The position numbers were made by a program, and so were the translations under genes. Below, in pieces: positions 63,704 to 64,000 of a DNA stretch of 64,000 nt (its first letter is position 1; each line of letters begins with the position of its first letter). The notes under the pieces were generated by a model that saw nothing but the letters and a program-made list of their open reading frames with translations, was not told the origin of the DNA and made no database searches. Source of the DNA: Paramecium sonneborni (lineage: Eukaryota; Ciliophora; Oligohymenophorea; Peniculida; Parameciidae); NCBI GenBank assembly GCA_905182985.1, contig CAJJDN010000012.1:758020-822019 (forward strand), read 5' to 3'.

Positions 63704-64000
63704 TGGAGAAGTGATCATATCAAATGTATCATTAAAAGCTGAAATCATAAAAATGTTAGAATTGCCAATTCGACTTTGTTTTAGCCATATAGGAAAATTG
63801 AAACTAAATGTAAATAAATATATAAATAACAAATAGGTTCCATGGAAATCGTTAACCAGTTCTCCAGTTGAAGTAATGCTAACAGATTTGTACATTATAA
63901 TATCAGCTGATCATCCAGATGTATGGTAATATATCAATTATACTGGTTTTAAAAAGAAGATGGAGGTATTAGAAAAGTTTAAAGAATCAATCATTCAAAA
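63609..64000 (+). CDS. VPS13-like lipid-transfer protein, N-terminus (runs off window)
   Basis: Bridge-type lipid transport protein of membrane contact sites; only the chorein N-domain is inside the window. ATG 63609: MFESLLEKVLNSVLGQFIEG, then LHIGIWSGEVIISNVSLKAE, LELPIRLCFSHIGKLKLN, a 27-nt intron (63810-63836), then VPWKSLTSSPVEVMLTDLYI. The phrases IWSGxVxxxNVxLK, GKLxLxVPWKSL and PVEVxLxDLYI are the VPS13/chorein signature. The gene continues past 64000 and is expected to be very long. The first 95 bp are falsely repeated at 62407-62501. Divergent from VPS11. Confidence 0.9.

Noticed and set aside
1..64000. tRNA, rRNA, CRISPR arrays, transposon ends or telomeric repeats
   Set aside because: None was recognised by reading; short AT-rich palindromes seen are expected by chance in this composition.

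Overview
The window is macronuclear DNA of a ciliate, almost certainly Paramecium. In every gene TAA and TAG read through as glutamine and only TGA ends a protein. Introns are tiny (those placed here are 22-31 nt, mostly GTA...TAG). The DNA is very AT-rich, genes lie tens to a few hundred bases apart on both strands, and one gene (48735-49877) encodes a trichocyst matrix protein, a Paramecium hallmark. Any reading with the standard code gives only fragments; the calls below use the ciliate code (TGA stop).

Layout. 1-7.0 kb (+): a BRE1-type RING E3 ligase, a tandem pair of NRF-6-like multi-pass acyltransferases, and a small 4-TM protein. 7.1-23.8 kb (+): one giant secreted protein of about 5523 residues with 22 related LamG/ConA-like modules in 11 A-B pairs, split by a Q/N/T-rich linker. 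24.1-32.7 kb (-): a second giant, a cysteine-rich surface-antigen-like protein with signal peptide and hydrophobic C-terminal tail, broken in this assembly by an N gap. 33.0-34.2 kb (+): a UBP-zinc-finger-like gene with several frame breaks. 35.4-37.8 kb (-): a cyclic-nucleotide-binding K+ channel, divergent from a cytosolic carboxypeptidase (37.9-39.6 kb, +). 39.6-48.6 kb (-): RING-PHD protein, INO80-type ATPase and pentafunctional AROM. 48.7-49.9 kb (+): trichocyst matrix protein. 50-53.7 kb (-): tandem WD40 proteins. 54.6-58.9 kb: a small cysteine-rich surface protein, a p24 cargo receptor, a coiled-coil membrane protein and two small unknowns. 59.3-62.3 kb (-): VPS11, divergent from VPS13 (63.6 kb to the end, +).

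Three places (27698-29182, 33543-35911, 61416-63703) hold the same sequence twice, on either side of a run of Ns. They look like contig ends that overlap but were not merged, not biological duplications. They break or falsely duplicate the cysteine-rich giant, the channel 3' end with the UBP-like gene, and the VPS11/VPS13 5' ends.

Functionally this is an ordinary mosaic of housekeeping genes (chromatin, shikimate pathway, endolysosomal tethering, ER-Golgi transport) plus lineage-specific secretory and surface genes. The most unusual element is the 22-module giant protein; no RNA genes, CRISPR arrays or recognisable transposons were seen.
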